Below are positions 8,220-16,634 of a stretch of DNA of 64,000 nucleotides, piece by piece; the stretch's first letter is position 1, and each line of letters opens with the position of its first letter. The DNA comes from Altererythrobacter xiamenensis (GTDB taxonomy: Bacteria > Pseudomonadota > Alphaproteobacteria > Sphingomonadales > Sphingomonadaceae). Where the stretch lies: contig NZ_FXWG01000002.1 of NCBI RefSeq assembly GCF_900177715.1, forward strand, positions 1 to 64,000, written 5' to 3'. Made by a program: the position numbers and the translations under genes. Below the pieces are notes generated by a model that made no database searches, was not told the origin of the DNA, and worked only from the letters and a program-made list of their open reading frames with translations.

Positions 8220-9260
8220 GTGGCACAGGCGGTCGATGCCCTGCGCCACGGCTGGCCGCTGGCGTTCGAGGGAGGGCCTGTGCTGCTGCCGGTCGAGACA
8301 GCCGTTGCGCGCGAGGCGACTTCGCAGCGCATGCTGATCTCGGCGGCGCGCGCGGCAACGCTCAAGCTTGCCAATCAGCGCGAAGCGGCCGAGCCCCATG
8401 CTCCGGTGCTGATCGCCGGCGGAGAGGACTTCGACCTCACATCCGCGCTGCCTATCGCCGATCCGGCGCTCGATCTGGCGAACCCGCTGAAGGGTCCGTT
8501 CCGCGCCGAACACCTCGATTGGGGGGACGTGGCGCGAGCAGCGATGGACCTGGCGCGGATTTCCGGCATTCTCCCCGCGTTCCTGGTCGATCCTGTGAAA
8601 GCAGGCGAAGCCCAGCCGATCGCCGCGAGCGACCTCGCCCAATGGTCAGACGCATCGCGCCTCTCCATTGCGACGCGGGCGCGCCTGCCGGTCAGCGCCA
8701 GCGACGATGCGCAGATCGTCGCCTTCCGCAGTGCCGACGACACGCGCGAGCATGTCGCCCTGATAATCGGCAAGCAGACCGGTGACACGGTGCCGCTGGT
8801 GCGTCTCCATTCGGAATGCCTCACCGGCGATATCCTCGGCAGCCTCAAATGCGATTGCGGGCCGCAACTCGACGCGGCGCTCGCTGCGATGGCGGCAGAG
8901 GCCGAAGCGAACGACGGGTGGGGCGTATTGCTCTACATGCGGCAGGAAGGGCGCGGGATCGGCCTCGTCAACAAGCTGCGCGCCTATGCGCTGCAGGATC
9001 AGGGCTTCGACACGGTAGAGGCGAACCAGCGGCTCGGCCTGCCCGACGAAGCGCGCGATTTCGCCACGGCTGCAAGAATGCTCGACCTGCTCGGCGTGCG
9101 CAGCGTGCGGCTGATGACCAACAATCCGAAGAAAGTGGCAGCGATCGAAGCCGCAGGCGTGACCGTGACCGAGCGCGTTCCGCACCAGCTGCCGGACAAC
9201 CCGCACAATGCGCGCTACCTCGCCACCAAGCGCGACAAATCGGGACACCTCCTGAAATGA
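8220..9260 (+). CDS. ribA: GTP cyclohydrolase II (riboflavin synthesis)
   Basis: RibA opens GTP to the diaminopyrimidine that starts riboflavin synthesis. The C-terminal half holds the zinc site C-x10-C-x-C (Cys200, 211, 213 in SECLTGDILGSLKCDCG) and the catalytic MRQEGRGIGLVNKLRAY block. The N-terminal ~165 residues look like a worn-down 3,4-dihydroxy-2-butanone 4-phosphate synthase domain without the acidic DEDRENEGD-type active site, so only the cyclohydrolase should work. The start is uncertain. GTG at 8220 is the first conventional codon after xth, but the frame is open further and CTG at 8172, overlapping the xth stop as CTGA, has GGAG 8 nt upstream. The GNAT gene overlaps its end by ATGA. 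Confidence 0.9.
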   Translation: MAQAVDALRHGWPLAFEGGPVLLPVETAVAREATSQRMLISAARAATLKLANQREAAEPHAPVLIAGGEDFDLTSALPIADPALDLANPLKGPFRAEHLDWGDVARAAMDLARISGILPAFLVDPVKAGEAQPIAASDLAQWSDASRLSIATRARLPVSASDDAQIVAFRSADDTREHVALIIGKQTGDTVPLVRLHSECLTGDILGSLKCDCGPQLDAALAAMAAEAEANDGWGVLLYMRQEGRGIGLVNKLRAYALQDQGFDTVEANQRLGLPDEARDFATAARMLDLLGVRSVRLMTNNPKKVAAIEAAGVTVTERVPHQLPDNPHNARYLATKRDKSGHLLK

Positions 9261-9757
9261 CCACAGTCCTCCTTCGCCCCGAATTGCCGCATGACCATGG
9301 CGCGATCCACGAGCTGACCGAGGCGGCGTTTCGCGATATGCCCTATTCCGATGGCGATGAAGCAGACCTCGTCGACAAGCTGCGCGACGCGGGTGATCTT
9401 TCGCTTTCGCTGGTGGCGGAAGATGGCGGACAGATAGTCGGCCATATCGCGTTCTCGCCGGTCACGATCAGCGACGGGACGCAGGGCTGGTATGGCCTCG
9501 GCCCGGTGAGCGTTATCCCCCGGCTGCAAAAGCAGGGCATAGGTTTTCGCCTGATCCAGCGCGGAATCGCCGACATGCGCGAGAGCGGTGCGAAGGGCAT
9601 CGTCCTGTTGGGTGATCCGCAATATTACGCACGCTTCGGCTTCAGGCACGAACCGCAGCTCACCTATCCCGGTGCACCAGCCGAATACTTCCAGGCAGTG
9701 GTGCTCGATGGCGATCTGCCCACCGGCGAAGTGCGTTACACGCCCGCATTCGGCTAG
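9257..9757 (+). CDS. GNAT N-acetyltransferase (YhbS-like)
   Basis: This 166-residue GNAT enzyme transfers an acetyl group from acetyl-CoA to an unknown amine. The fold markers are IVGHIAFSPV (strand 4), the CoA pyrophosphate loop PRLQKQGIGFRLIQRG and the YhbS-type LLGDPQYYARFGF segment. ATG at 9257 overlaps the ribA stop as ATGA, so it is probably translated from the xth-ribA message. Its stop shares the CTAG tetranucleotide with the stop of the convergent zinc-protein gene. The substrate cannot be told from sequence. Confidence 0.88.
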   Translation: MTTVLLRPELPHDHGAIHELTEAAFRDMPYSDGDEADLVDKLRDAGDLSLSLVAEDGGQIVGHIAFSPVTISDGTQGWYGLGPVSVIPRLQKQGIGFRLIQRGIADMRESGAKGIVLLGDPQYYARFGFRHEPQLTYPGAPAEYFQAVVLDGDLPTGEVRYTPAFG

Positions 9758-10017
9758 CGCAGCTGGCTGTCCTTACTGCCACGGCGGTTGACGGCCGAAT
9801 GCCGAACCACGCGGTCCTTTCCTGACTGACATTCGACGCAGGTTCGCACGCCTGGAATAGCCTCGCGACGCTTTTCCGGGATTTTCTCGCCGCATTCGTC
9901 ACAATATCGCGCGCTTTCGCCGCGCGGCAGTCTTGCTCTCGCTGCCGCCACAGCGTCACCTACAGTATCGTCAATCTGGTCCTGTACAGCGCCATCGCGC
10001 GCCCATCCGCCGGCCAT
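9754..10017 (-). CDS. TraR/DksA-type C4 zinc-finger protein
   Basis: A small (87 residues) protein with the DksA/TraR zinc finger CDECGEKIP ... CVECQ. TraR-sized relatives bind in the RNA polymerase secondary channel and adjust promoter activity. It has only a short helical N-terminus and lacks the long DksA coiled coil, so full DksA function is not expected. ATG at 10017 has AAGGAGA seven nt upstream. It lies 46 bp downstream of the beta-helix gene on the same strand and may be cotranscribed with it. A second, larger relative is encoded at 42085-42420. Confidence 0.85.
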   Translation of the reverse strand: MAGGWARDGAVQDQIDDTVGDAVAAARARLPRGESARYCDECGEKIPEKRREAIPGVRTCVECQSGKDRVVRHSAVNRRGSKDSQLR

Positions 10018-10063
10018 CACACGTCTCCTTGCCGCAATAACGGGTGGAGGGAGGGGCGGGTTC

Positions 10064-11056
10064 CTAACGCCGCTCGTAGGGTTTGATGCCCGGAGAAATC
10101 TCGTTTTCGCCGATGGCGATCTCGTGCCCGGTCCAGTCGGCAACGAAGGCAGAACTGCGGCGCAGGCCCGGAACGAAACGCGCCCTGTTGCCCGCGATTG
10201 CCAGCCCGTCCGCATTGTGGAGCAAATCCTCTGCCCCGACCGCGATGAAGGCGGAGTAATTTTCCTTGTCGCGGCCCTGGACGAACCAGTTGCCGACGAC
10301 CTCACCGGTCGCGCCGGCTGGCAGGTCGATCATGTAGTTGGTGCCGCGCCCCGCGCTGTCGTCGAAACTGTTGGAGCGGATTTCGACGCGGCCTGCGCGA
10401 GCCTTCACGTAATGGCCGCCCGTTCCTTTTTCGAAACGGTTCTGGACGACGCGCAGCGCGCCGTAATCGCCGATGTAGATCGAGTGCGCGCAACCGGCCG
10501 AGTTCTCGCAGGTGCCGAGGCCGCTGAAAGTCGATTTTTCGATCGCGATCCAGGCGTCGGGATCGTTGGCCGTCAGTATCCCTTGCTGGCTATCGGCAAA
10601 CCAGCTCTGGAAGACGTTGAGATTGCCCTGCTCAAGCCGGATGCCTGCCCCGTTGCCGTCGCTGACGTTGATATTGCGAAACACGAGGCCGTTAATGTTG
10701 GCCTCACGCCCGCGCAGCACCAGCGCCGCCTTGCCCTCGCAAGCTACCCCGTCGAAAATCGCGCTGCCCGGCTGTTCCGCCTCGATGCGGACAACCCCTG
10801 CCCGCTGTACCGCGCATTCGCGATAGGTACCGGGCGCAACGGAGATGGTCGCGCGAGAATTGCCGACCGCATCGAGCGCCTGCTGCAAGGATTGGAAACG
10901 CTCGCCGCTTTCGCGGTTGGTGAACGCGCCGCCTGCAGGTTGCGCCAGCAAGGCGGCAATGGGAATGGCCGCCACCGCCAGAACGACGGTAGCAATACCG
11001 ATCCAGCGCAACGCCGCACTGCGTTCAGGAATGGGCGAGTCCACCATGACGCGCAT
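10064..11056 (-). CDS. Right-handed parallel beta-helix repeat protein, membrane-anchored
   Basis: The 330-residue protein starts with a signal-anchor helix (IGIATVVLAVAAIPIAALLA) and then has beta-helix coils: repeated short strands with N/G turns such as INGLVFRNINVSDGNGAGI, VVQNRFEKGTGGHYVKARA and IRSNSFDDSAGRGTNYMI. Two cysteine pairs (ECAVQ/VACEG and CENSAGC) could form disulfides, fitting a periplasmic location. Beta-helix proteins of this kind often bind or cleave polysaccharide, but I see no diagnostic lyase or hydrolase active site, so the activity is unknown. Starts at 11056 or 11047 are both possible; neither has a clear ribosome-binding site. Confidence 0.8.
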   Translation of the reverse strand: MRVMVDSPIPERSAALRWIGIATVVLAVAAIPIAALLAQPAGGAFTNRESGERFQSLQQALDAVGNSRATISVAPGTYRECAVQRAGVVRIEAEQPGSAIFDGVACEGKAALVLRGREANINGLVFRNINVSDGNGAGIRLEQGNLNVFQSWFADSQQGILTANDPDAWIAIEKSTFSGLGTCENSAGCAHSIYIGDYGALRVVQNRFEKGTGGHYVKARAGRVEIRSNSFDDSAGRGTNYMIDLPAGATGEVVGNWFVQGRDKENYSAFIAVGAEDLLHNADGLAIAGNRARFVPGLRRSSAFVADWTGHEIAIGENEISPGIKPYERR

Positions 11057-11214
11057 GATAGCGAGTATGGGTTAACGGCCCGATAAGACTGATGGGCGGG
11101 GCGCGGCCGGCGACAGGGCGCCTGCAAGGGGCTTGGCGCGCGTGAAACTCTCGGTGTATGTCCCCGCATCCGCTGCCCTCGCGCACCGGCAGACCAAAGT
11201 TCAAGGAGTTTTAC

Positions 11215-11544
11215 ATGAAAAAGTTTTCCGCCCTGCTGACAGTGTCGGCCGCCTCGCTCGCACTGGCCGCTTGCGGCAGCGCCGACGATGCATCGACCGA
11301 AGCGACCGCCGATACGGTTGAAATGCCCGCCGATGCAGCGCTCGAGGATGTCACCGAGGACGCGGTGGAAGATGCGGACGCCAACGCTGTGGAAGCAGGC
11401 GAAGCTGCCGGCGAGAGCGAAACCGCCGCTGCCGAAGCTGCCGGCGAAGCCGCCGCCGAGGTCGCTGCCGAAGCCGCCGCCGCTGCCGAGGCAGCCGATG
11501 CTGCCGGAGATGCTGCGGCCGCTGCCGAAGAAATGTCCGAATAA
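11215..11544 (+). CDS. Small Ala/Glu-rich lipoprotein of unknown function
   Basis: A 109-residue protein with a clean lipoprotein signal (MKKFSALLTVSAASLALAAC, lipobox LAAC) and AAGGAG eight nt before the ATG at 11215. The mature part is almost entirely Ala, Glu and Asp with repeated EAA-like units, predicting a long acidic helix on a lipid anchor. This resembles small envelope lipoproteins common in sphingomonads, but I know no function for it. A longer in-frame start at 11158 is unlikely because it would bury the signal peptide. The next gene also encodes a small lipoprotein. Confidence 0.8.
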   Translation: MKKFSALLTVSAASLALAACGSADDASTEATADTVEMPADAALEDVTEDAVEDADANAVEAGEAAGESETAAAEAAGEAAAEVAAEAAAAAEAADAAGDAAAAAEEMSE

Positions 11545-11671
11545 GATATCGACGGGGAGCTGGCAACGCGCTGGCTCCTCGCGAGGAATGGCCGGATCGT
11601 TCGGCATCGGGCTCGCGAAAATCGTAGCCTGGAGCGGGACCTTCCGGCTTTTGCTTTGCGGCAGGTTCGCT

Positions 11672-11920
11672 ATGGTCCCCGCGATGCAGATTCGCCGCCG
11701 CCTTGTTACCCTGTCGATAGGCCTAGCAGCGCTTGCCGCTTGTGGGCCGAACGATAATGACAGCGGTCCGGGCGGCGTCAGCATTGGCGAGGCCAAGGCG
11801 CTGGACGAAGCGGCCGAGATGATCGAAGCTCGCCGATTGCCCGAAGATGCCCTGCCCGAGACAGACGACAGCGACATTCCGCTCCCTCCCCAGGATGCGG
11901 CTGAACAGCCGGTAGAATAG
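11672..11920 (+). CDS. Small acidic lipoprotein of unknown function
   Basis: A short protein (82 residues from ATG 11672, 78 from ATG 11684) with an arginine-rich signal start and lipobox LAAC. The mature chain of about 60 residues is acidic and Pro-rich (ALPETDDSDIPLPPQ) with no recognisable domain. The reading frame stays open far upstream through the previous lipoprotein gene, but that part is a shadow. A GGCAGG string six nt before 11672 makes that start slightly better. It sits 127 bp after the Ala/Glu-rich lipoprotein and 44 bp before the acyl-CoA dehydrogenase. Confidence 0.65.
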   Translation: MVPAMQIRRRLVTLSIGLAALAACGPNDNDSGPGGVSIGEAKALDEAAEMIEARRLPEDALPETDDSDIPLPPQDAAEQPVE

Positions 11921-11964
11921 CACCGTCGTTTGACGACAATTCACCAGAAGGACCGACCTTAAAA

Positions 11965-13143
11965 ATGAGCCAGACCGGCATGGATCCCGACATCTTCGAC
12001 CAGTTCATCGATCAACTCGAACGCTATGTGCGCGAACGGCTGATCCCGGCGGAAAAAGACGTCATCGCCAATGACAAGATCCCCGACGATATCGTCGAGG
12101 AGATGAAGGAAATGGGGCTGTTCGGCCTTACCGTCCCGGAAGAATATGGCGGTGCCGGTCTCAACACCTCGCAATATGCGAAGGTCGTGAACACCATGGC
12201 CTATGCCGCGCCGGCATATCGCTCGATCTTCTCGATCAACGTCGGGATGTTCAATTCGGCGATCAAGAACGGCGCGACCGACGCGCAGAAGGCCGAGTGG
12301 TGGCCCAGGATCGCCGAAGGCGCGATCGCCTGCTTCGGCCTGACCGAGCCGGGTTCGGGCAGCGACAGTGCCGCGATGCAGACCACGGCCAAGCCGGACC
12401 CTGACGGCAATGGCTGGATCCTCAACGGGACCAAGCGCTACATCACCAATGCGCCGCATGCCGACGTCGCGCTGATCATGGCCCGCACCGAAAAGGACGC
12501 GCTGCCCAAGAATGCGCATGTCAGCGCCTTCATCGTGCCAATGGATACGCCCGGCATGTCGACCGGCAGCCCGGACAAGAAAATGGGCCAGGAAGGCAGC
12601 CACATCTCCGACATCATGCTCGACGATGTCCATGTGCCCGGTGACGCGCTGCTCGGCGGGGAAACGGGCCAGGGCTTCCGCTTTGCCATGATGAGCCTCG
12701 ACAATGGCCGCATCTCGGTGGGCGCGGCGGCAACCGGCTATGCCCGCCGTGCGCTCGACAGCGCGGTGCGTTATGCCAACGAGCGCAAGGCGTTCGGCGA
12801 ACCGATCGCCAATTTCCAGCTGATCCAGCAGATGCTCGCCGAGAGCGACATGGAGATTTACGCCGCCGAAGCGATGATGCGCGATGTGACCGAACGCGCC
12901 GATCGCGGCGAGAACGTGATCCGCAAGGCCGCCGCCTTCAAGGTCTTCGCATCGGAAATGTGCGGGCGCGTGGTCGACCGCGTGGTGCAGGTCTATGGCG
13001 GCGCGGGCTATCTCGCCGAATATGATGCCGAACGCTTCTTCCGGGATGCGCGCATCTACCGCATCTACGAAGGCACGACCCAGATCCTCTATCTCCAGAT
13101 CGCCAAGCACATGCTGCGCGAATGGGCTGCGGAAAACGGGTAA
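11965..13143 (+). CDS. Acyl-CoA dehydrogenase
   Basis: This 392-residue flavoenzyme introduces the alpha-beta double bond into an acyl-CoA thioester. The FAD/substrate signature CFGLTEPGSGSDSAAM lies near residue 125. The C-terminal helical domain ends with the catalytic-glutamate motif IYRIYEGTTQI. Length is standard for the medium/short-chain family. It is followed by a terminator hairpin and then a CoA transferase, thiolase and hydratase in the same direction, which together suggest breakdown of a particular organic acid. Chain-length or branched-chain specificity cannot be read from sequence. The start has GAAGGA somewhat far upstream (about 12 nt). Confidence 0.92.
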   Translation: MSQTGMDPDIFDQFIDQLERYVRERLIPAEKDVIANDKIPDDIVEEMKEMGLFGLTVPEEYGGAGLNTSQYAKVVNTMAYAAPAYRSIFSINVGMFNSAIKNGATDAQKAEWWPRIAEGAIACFGLTEPGSGSDSAAMQTTAKPDPDGNGWILNGTKRYITNAPHADVALIMARTEKDALPKNAHVSAFIVPMDTPGMSTGSPDKKMGQEGSHISDIMLDDVHVPGDALLGGETGQGFRFAMMSLDNGRISVGAAATGYARRALDSAVRYANERKAFGEPIANFQLIQQMLAESDMEIYAAEAMMRDVTERADRGENVIRKAAAFKVFASEMCGRVVDRVVQVYGGAGYLAEYDAERFFRDARIYRIYEGTTQILYLQIAKHMLREWAAENG

Positions 13144-13161
13144 GGAGGTAGGAATTTTGGG

Positions 13162-13187
13162 AGGATCGGGCATCCGCCCGATCCTTT
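13162..13187 (+). terminator. Rho-independent terminator after acyl-CoA dehydrogenase
   Basis: Ten base pairs (AGGATCGGGC with GCCCGATCCT) around the loop ATCC, ending in TTT. The T-run is short, so termination may be partial and allow some read-through into the CoA transferase gene. Confidence 0.65.
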
Positions 13188-13195
13188 AGCCGAAC

Positions 13196-13269
13196 CACCT
13201 GCGCCCTCCACCCTTCCATCCGGATTGTATCCCGGCAGGCTCCGGGTGGAAGGGCGGAGGGCGCAGGTG
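13196..13269. repeat. 29-bp inverted repeat with 16-nt loop
   Basis: Arms at 13196-13224 and 13241-13269 are complementary over 29 positions with only two imperfect pairs (one A-C, one T-G). The element begins 9 bp after the preceding terminator and ends about 12 bp before the ribosome-binding site of the CoA transferase. No T-run follows. In RNA it would be a very stable hairpin in the leader of the transferase-thiolase-hydratase message. Confidence 0.85.
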
Positions 13270-13295
13270 GCCCCGGCACGAAAGAGAGGAAACGC

Positions 13296-14528
13296 GTGTA
13301 CAATCTCCTGACCGACCTCAGCGTCATCGAGGTCTCCAGCTTCGTCGCCTCCCCCACCATCGGGCTCTATTGCGCGCAGATGGGGGCCGAGGTGATCCGC
13401 GTCGACCACAAGGCGGGCGGGCTCGATTACGACCGCTACATGCTGACGAAGGAAGGCCGCTCGCTCAGCTGGGAAAACCTCAACCGAGCTAAGAAATCGG
13501 TCGCGCTGGATTTGCGCTCACCCGAGGGACGCGAGCTGTGCGTCGAACTGGCACGTACGACAGGGCAGTGCGTCACAAATCTCCCGGAAAAGAGCTTCCT
13601 CAGCCACGAGGCGATGGCCAAGGGGCGCGACGACATGGTGAGCTTGCGCATCATGGGCTGGCACGACGGGCGCCAGGCGATGGACTTCACCGTCAATGCA
13701 GCCAGCGGGTACCCGCTGATGTGCGGTCCCGAGGACTGGGACATGGCCACTGCGCCGCCGGTCAATCAGGTCCTGCCCGCATGGGATTTCATCACCGGTG
13801 CCTATGGTGCCTTTGCGCTGCTCGCCGCGCTGCGTCACCGCGACGCGACCGGTAAGGGAAGCGAAGTCCGCATTCCGCTGGGCGACGTTGCCATCGGCAC
13901 CATGGCCAATTCCGGCGCAATGGCGGAGATGCTTTACCGCGGGGCTGACCGCGAGCGGCTCGGCAATGCGATCTGGGGCGCTTTCGGGCGCGACTTCCGT
14001 TCGAAAGACGGCAAGCGCTTCATGGTTGCAGCCCTCACCGCCAAGCAATGGGACGGGCTGATCGCGGCCTTCGACATCGCCGAAGAGATCGCTTCGCTCG
14101 AAGAGACGGTCGGCGTGCGGTTTGCCGATGGCGACCGCCCGCGGTTCGAACATCGCCACCGGTTGTTCGACCTGTTCCAGGCGAGAGCCGGCGCGATGGA
14201 CTATGAAACGCTCGCGGCGAAGATGGCCGAACACGGCTGCACCTTCGAACGCTACCGCACCATGCACGAAGCCGCGAACGACCCGGTTCTTGTCGACGAG
14301 AACCCGCTGTTCGGCCCTTCGCCCGCCAATCCCTCGGGTTTCGAATATCCCGCCACCCGCAGCTTCGCCAATATCCCGGACCAGCAGGCCGGCGATCCTG
14401 CCCCCGCACCCTATCTCGGCCAGCACAGCGAAGAAGTGCTGGCGGAACGGCTCGGGCTGTCATCGGGCCAGATCGGCACGATGATCGACGCCGGAACCGT
14501 CGCCACCAGTGACGCCAACCGTTTCTAA
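13296..14528 (+). CDS. CaiB/BaiF-type (family III) CoA transferase
   Basis: A 410-residue family III CoA transferase, which moves CoA between acids through an aspartyl thioester. The Rossmann-like N-terminus (LLTDLSVIEVSSFVASP, YCAQMGAEVIRVD) is typical, and the catalytic Asp is expected in QAMDFTVNAASGYPLM near residue 130. GTG at 13296 is preceded by GAGAGGAAACGC. It is the first gene after the 29-bp hairpin and is followed 10 bp later by a thiolase. Its likely role is to activate the substrate acid or recycle CoA for the neighbouring enzymes; the acid is unknown. Confidence 0.9.
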   Translation: MYNLLTDLSVIEVSSFVASPTIGLYCAQMGAEVIRVDHKAGGLDYDRYMLTKEGRSLSWENLNRAKKSVALDLRSPEGRELCVELARTTGQCVTNLPEKSFLSHEAMAKGRDDMVSLRIMGWHDGRQAMDFTVNAASGYPLMCGPEDWDMATAPPVNQVLPAWDFITGAYGAFALLAALRHRDATGKGSEVRIPLGDVAIGTMANSGAMAEMLYRGADRERLGNAIWGAFGRDFRSKDGKRFMVAALTAKQWDGLIAAFDIAEEIASLEETVGVRFADGDRPRFEHRHRLFDLFQARAGAMDYETLAAKMAEHGCTFERYRTMHEAANDPVLVDENPLFGPSPANPSGFEYPATRSFANIPDQQAGDPAPAPYLGQHSEEVLAERLGLSSGQIGTMIDAGTVATSDANRF

Positions 14529-14538
14529 GGACAGATCA

Positions 14539-15765
14539 ATGACCAGACGCGCAGCCATCGTTTCGCCCCTCCGCACGCCCGTGGGCAAATTCCTCGGCAC
14601 GCTCGCGCCGCTCGATGCGGGCAAGCTGGGCGCGGTCATCCTCAAGGCCCTGATGGAGCGCACCGGGATCGACCCGGCGCGCGTCGACGATGTCGTCTTC
14701 AGCCAGGGCTATGGCAATGGCGAAGCCCCTGCGATCGGCCACTGGAGCTGGCTTGCTGCAGACCTCCCGATGGAAGTTCCCGGCTTCCAGCTCGACCGGC
14801 GTTGCGGCTCGGGCGTTCAGGCGGTCGCGACCGCTGCCATGATGGTCGAAACCGGCATGGCCGATGTCGTGGTGGCGGGCGGCTGCGAGAGCATGTCGAA
14901 CGTCGAGCACTACACCACCGACCTCAGGAACGGCGTGCGCATGGGCGACATGAAACTGCACGACCGTCTGACGCGCGGGCGCTTGATGAGCCAGCCGATA
15001 GAGCGCTTCGGCGTGATCACCGGCATGATCGAGACGGCCGAAAACCTCGCCAAGGATTACGACATCAGCCGCGAAGAGGCGGACGCCTATGCGGTGCGCA
15101 GCCACCAGAACGCGGCCAGGGCGTGGGAGGAAGGCAAGTTCGCCGATCACCTCGTTCCTGTCGAAGTACCGCAGCGTCGCGGTGACGCACTCGTGTTCGA
15201 TCATGACGAAGGCTACCGCGCCGACGCCACCGTGGAATCGCTCGGCGGATTGCGCGCCATCGACCTCAAACGCGACCCCGACGCGATCGTAACGGCAGGC
15301 AATGCCAGCCAGCAGAACGATGCGGCAGCGGCCTGCCTCGTCGTGGCGGAGGACAAGCTTGAGGAAATGGGCCTCACCCCCTCGCTCTGGTTCAACGGCT
15401 GGGCGGCGGCGGGCTGCGACCCGAGCCGGATGGGCATCGGTCCGGTCCCGGCGGTCGAGCGACTGTTCGCCCGCACTGGCATGGGCTGGGACGACATCGG
15501 CCTCGTCGAACTCAATGAAGCCTTCGCGCCGCAGGTTCTCGCCGTGCTCAAGGGGTGGGGCTGGTCGAAGGATGACAGCCGCATGGACATGCTCAACGTC
15601 AATGGTTCGGGCATTTCGCTGGGCCATCCGATTGGCGCGACCGGCGGACGTATCCTCGCCGACATGGCTGCCGAAATGCATCGCCGCGATGTGCGCTACG
15701 GGCTCGAAACCATGTGCATCGGCGGGGGACAGGGCATCGCCGCGATCTTCGAACGGGCGGCCTGA
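14539..15765 (+). CDS. Thiolase (acetyl-CoA C-acyltransferase)
   Basis: The 408-residue thiolase cleaves a 3-ketoacyl-CoA or condenses acetyl-CoA units. The nucleophilic Cys lies in LDRRCGSGVQAV near residue 93, and the C-terminal active-site motifs are NEAFAPQ, GHPIGATGGRI and MCIGGGQGIA. ATG at 14539 has AAGGA about 9 nt upstream; the in-frame start at 14509 overlaps the transferase gene. Its place between a CoA transferase and a hydratase suggests the degradative direction. It is distinct from the second thiolase at 27063-28241. Confidence 0.92.
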   Translation: MTRRAAIVSPLRTPVGKFLGTLAPLDAGKLGAVILKALMERTGIDPARVDDVVFSQGYGNGEAPAIGHWSWLAADLPMEVPGFQLDRRCGSGVQAVATAAMMVETGMADVVVAGGCESMSNVEHYTTDLRNGVRMGDMKLHDRLTRGRLMSQPIERFGVITGMIETAENLAKDYDISREEADAYAVRSHQNAARAWEEGKFADHLVPVEVPQRRGDALVFDHDEGYRADATVESLGGLRAIDLKRDPDAIVTAGNASQQNDAAAACLVVAEDKLEEMGLTPSLWFNGWAAAGCDPSRMGIGPVPAVERLFARTGMGWDDIGLVELNEAFAPQVLAVLKGWGWSKDDSRMDMLNVNGSGISLGHPIGATGGRILADMAAEMHRRDVRYGLETMCIGGGQGIAAIFERAA

Positions 15766-15767
15766 CC

Positions 15768-16619
15768 ATGAGCGAGTGGGACAGCTGGATCGGGCGCGAG
15801 CAGGTCCAGGGCGACACGCTCGATTCGGCGCTTGCGCGGCGCTGGTGCGCGACATTCGACCTGCCCGTCCCCGATGATGGCGTCATGCCGCAGGGCATCC
15901 ACCTGTGTCTCTGCACGCCCGAAGCGCGCACCGAGCAATTGGGTGAGGACGGCCATCCGCAGCGCGACGAGAGCGAGAACAGTTTCTTCCCGCCGATCCC
16001 GCTGCCGCGCCGGATGTGGGCGGCGAGCGACATCAGTTTTGTCGCCCCGCTCAGGATCGGCGCGGTGATCGAACGCACAAGCCGCATTGCCTCCATCGCA
16101 GAGAAAGAAGGCAAGACCGGCAAGCTGGGCTTCGTCGAGGTCGAGCATGTCACCCGAGCCGATGGCGAGGAGGCCGTGCGCGAGACGCAGACGCTCGTCT
16201 ACCGCGATGCCGCGCCGCATGATGCGCCGCTGTCTCCACCCGAACCGGGTGACGGGCAATTTGCGATATCGGAATGGGACGCGCATCGCATGGTGACGCC
16301 CGATCCGCGGCTGCTGTTCCGCTTTTCCGCGCTCACCTTCAACACCCACCGCATCCATTACGACGCGCCTTATGCGCGCGATGTCGAGCGTTATCGCGGC
16401 CTGGTGGTCCACGGCCCGCTGATGGCAAGCATGCTGCTGCAAATGGCAGCGAAACAGCTTGGCGGGAACGCCCTCAAGAGCTTTGCCTTCCGCGCGGTCA
16501 GCCCTGCCATTGCCGACGAGGTGCTGCACCTTGCCTTGCGCAAGAGCGATGATGGCCTCGAACTCGGCGCCTTCGCCAGCGACGGCCGGCAGTGCGTGAA
16601 GGCGAGCGCTGGCATCTAG
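15768..16619 (+). CDS. FAS1-like/MaoC hydratase (mesaconyl-CoA hydratase-like)
   Basis: A 283-residue double hot-dog protein. The N-terminal half resembles the FAS1-like dehydratase domain (MWAASDISFVAPLRIG), while the C-terminal half is hot-dog-like with NTHRIHYDAPYARDVERY and VVHGPLMASML, the place of the hydratase catalytic His/Asp. The arrangement matches HTD2-type and mesaconyl-C4-CoA hydratase-like enzymes that add water to an enoyl-CoA. ATG at 15768 starts 2 bp after the thiolase stop, so both are surely on one message. Substrate unknown; it supplies the hydration step between the dehydrogenase and the thiolase of this cluster. Confidence 0.82.
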   Translation: MSEWDSWIGREQVQGDTLDSALARRWCATFDLPVPDDGVMPQGIHLCLCTPEARTEQLGEDGHPQRDESENSFFPPIPLPRRMWAASDISFVAPLRIGAVIERTSRIASIAEKEGKTGKLGFVEVEHVTRADGEEAVRETQTLVYRDAAPHDAPLSPPEPGDGQFAISEWDAHRMVTPDPRLLFRFSALTFNTHRIHYDAPYARDVERYRGLVVHGPLMASMLLQMAAKQLGGNALKSFAFRAVSPAIADEVLHLALRKSDDGLELGAFASDGRQCVKASAGI

Positions 16620-16634
16620 AGCGCCATAGCCAGC

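Noticed and set aside
11288..11671. Open frame through the Ala/Glu-rich lipoprotein in another frame
   Set aside because: Its Arg/Pro/Lys composition is the shifted reading of GCC/GAA repeats; only the last part, from 11672, carries a lipoprotein signal.
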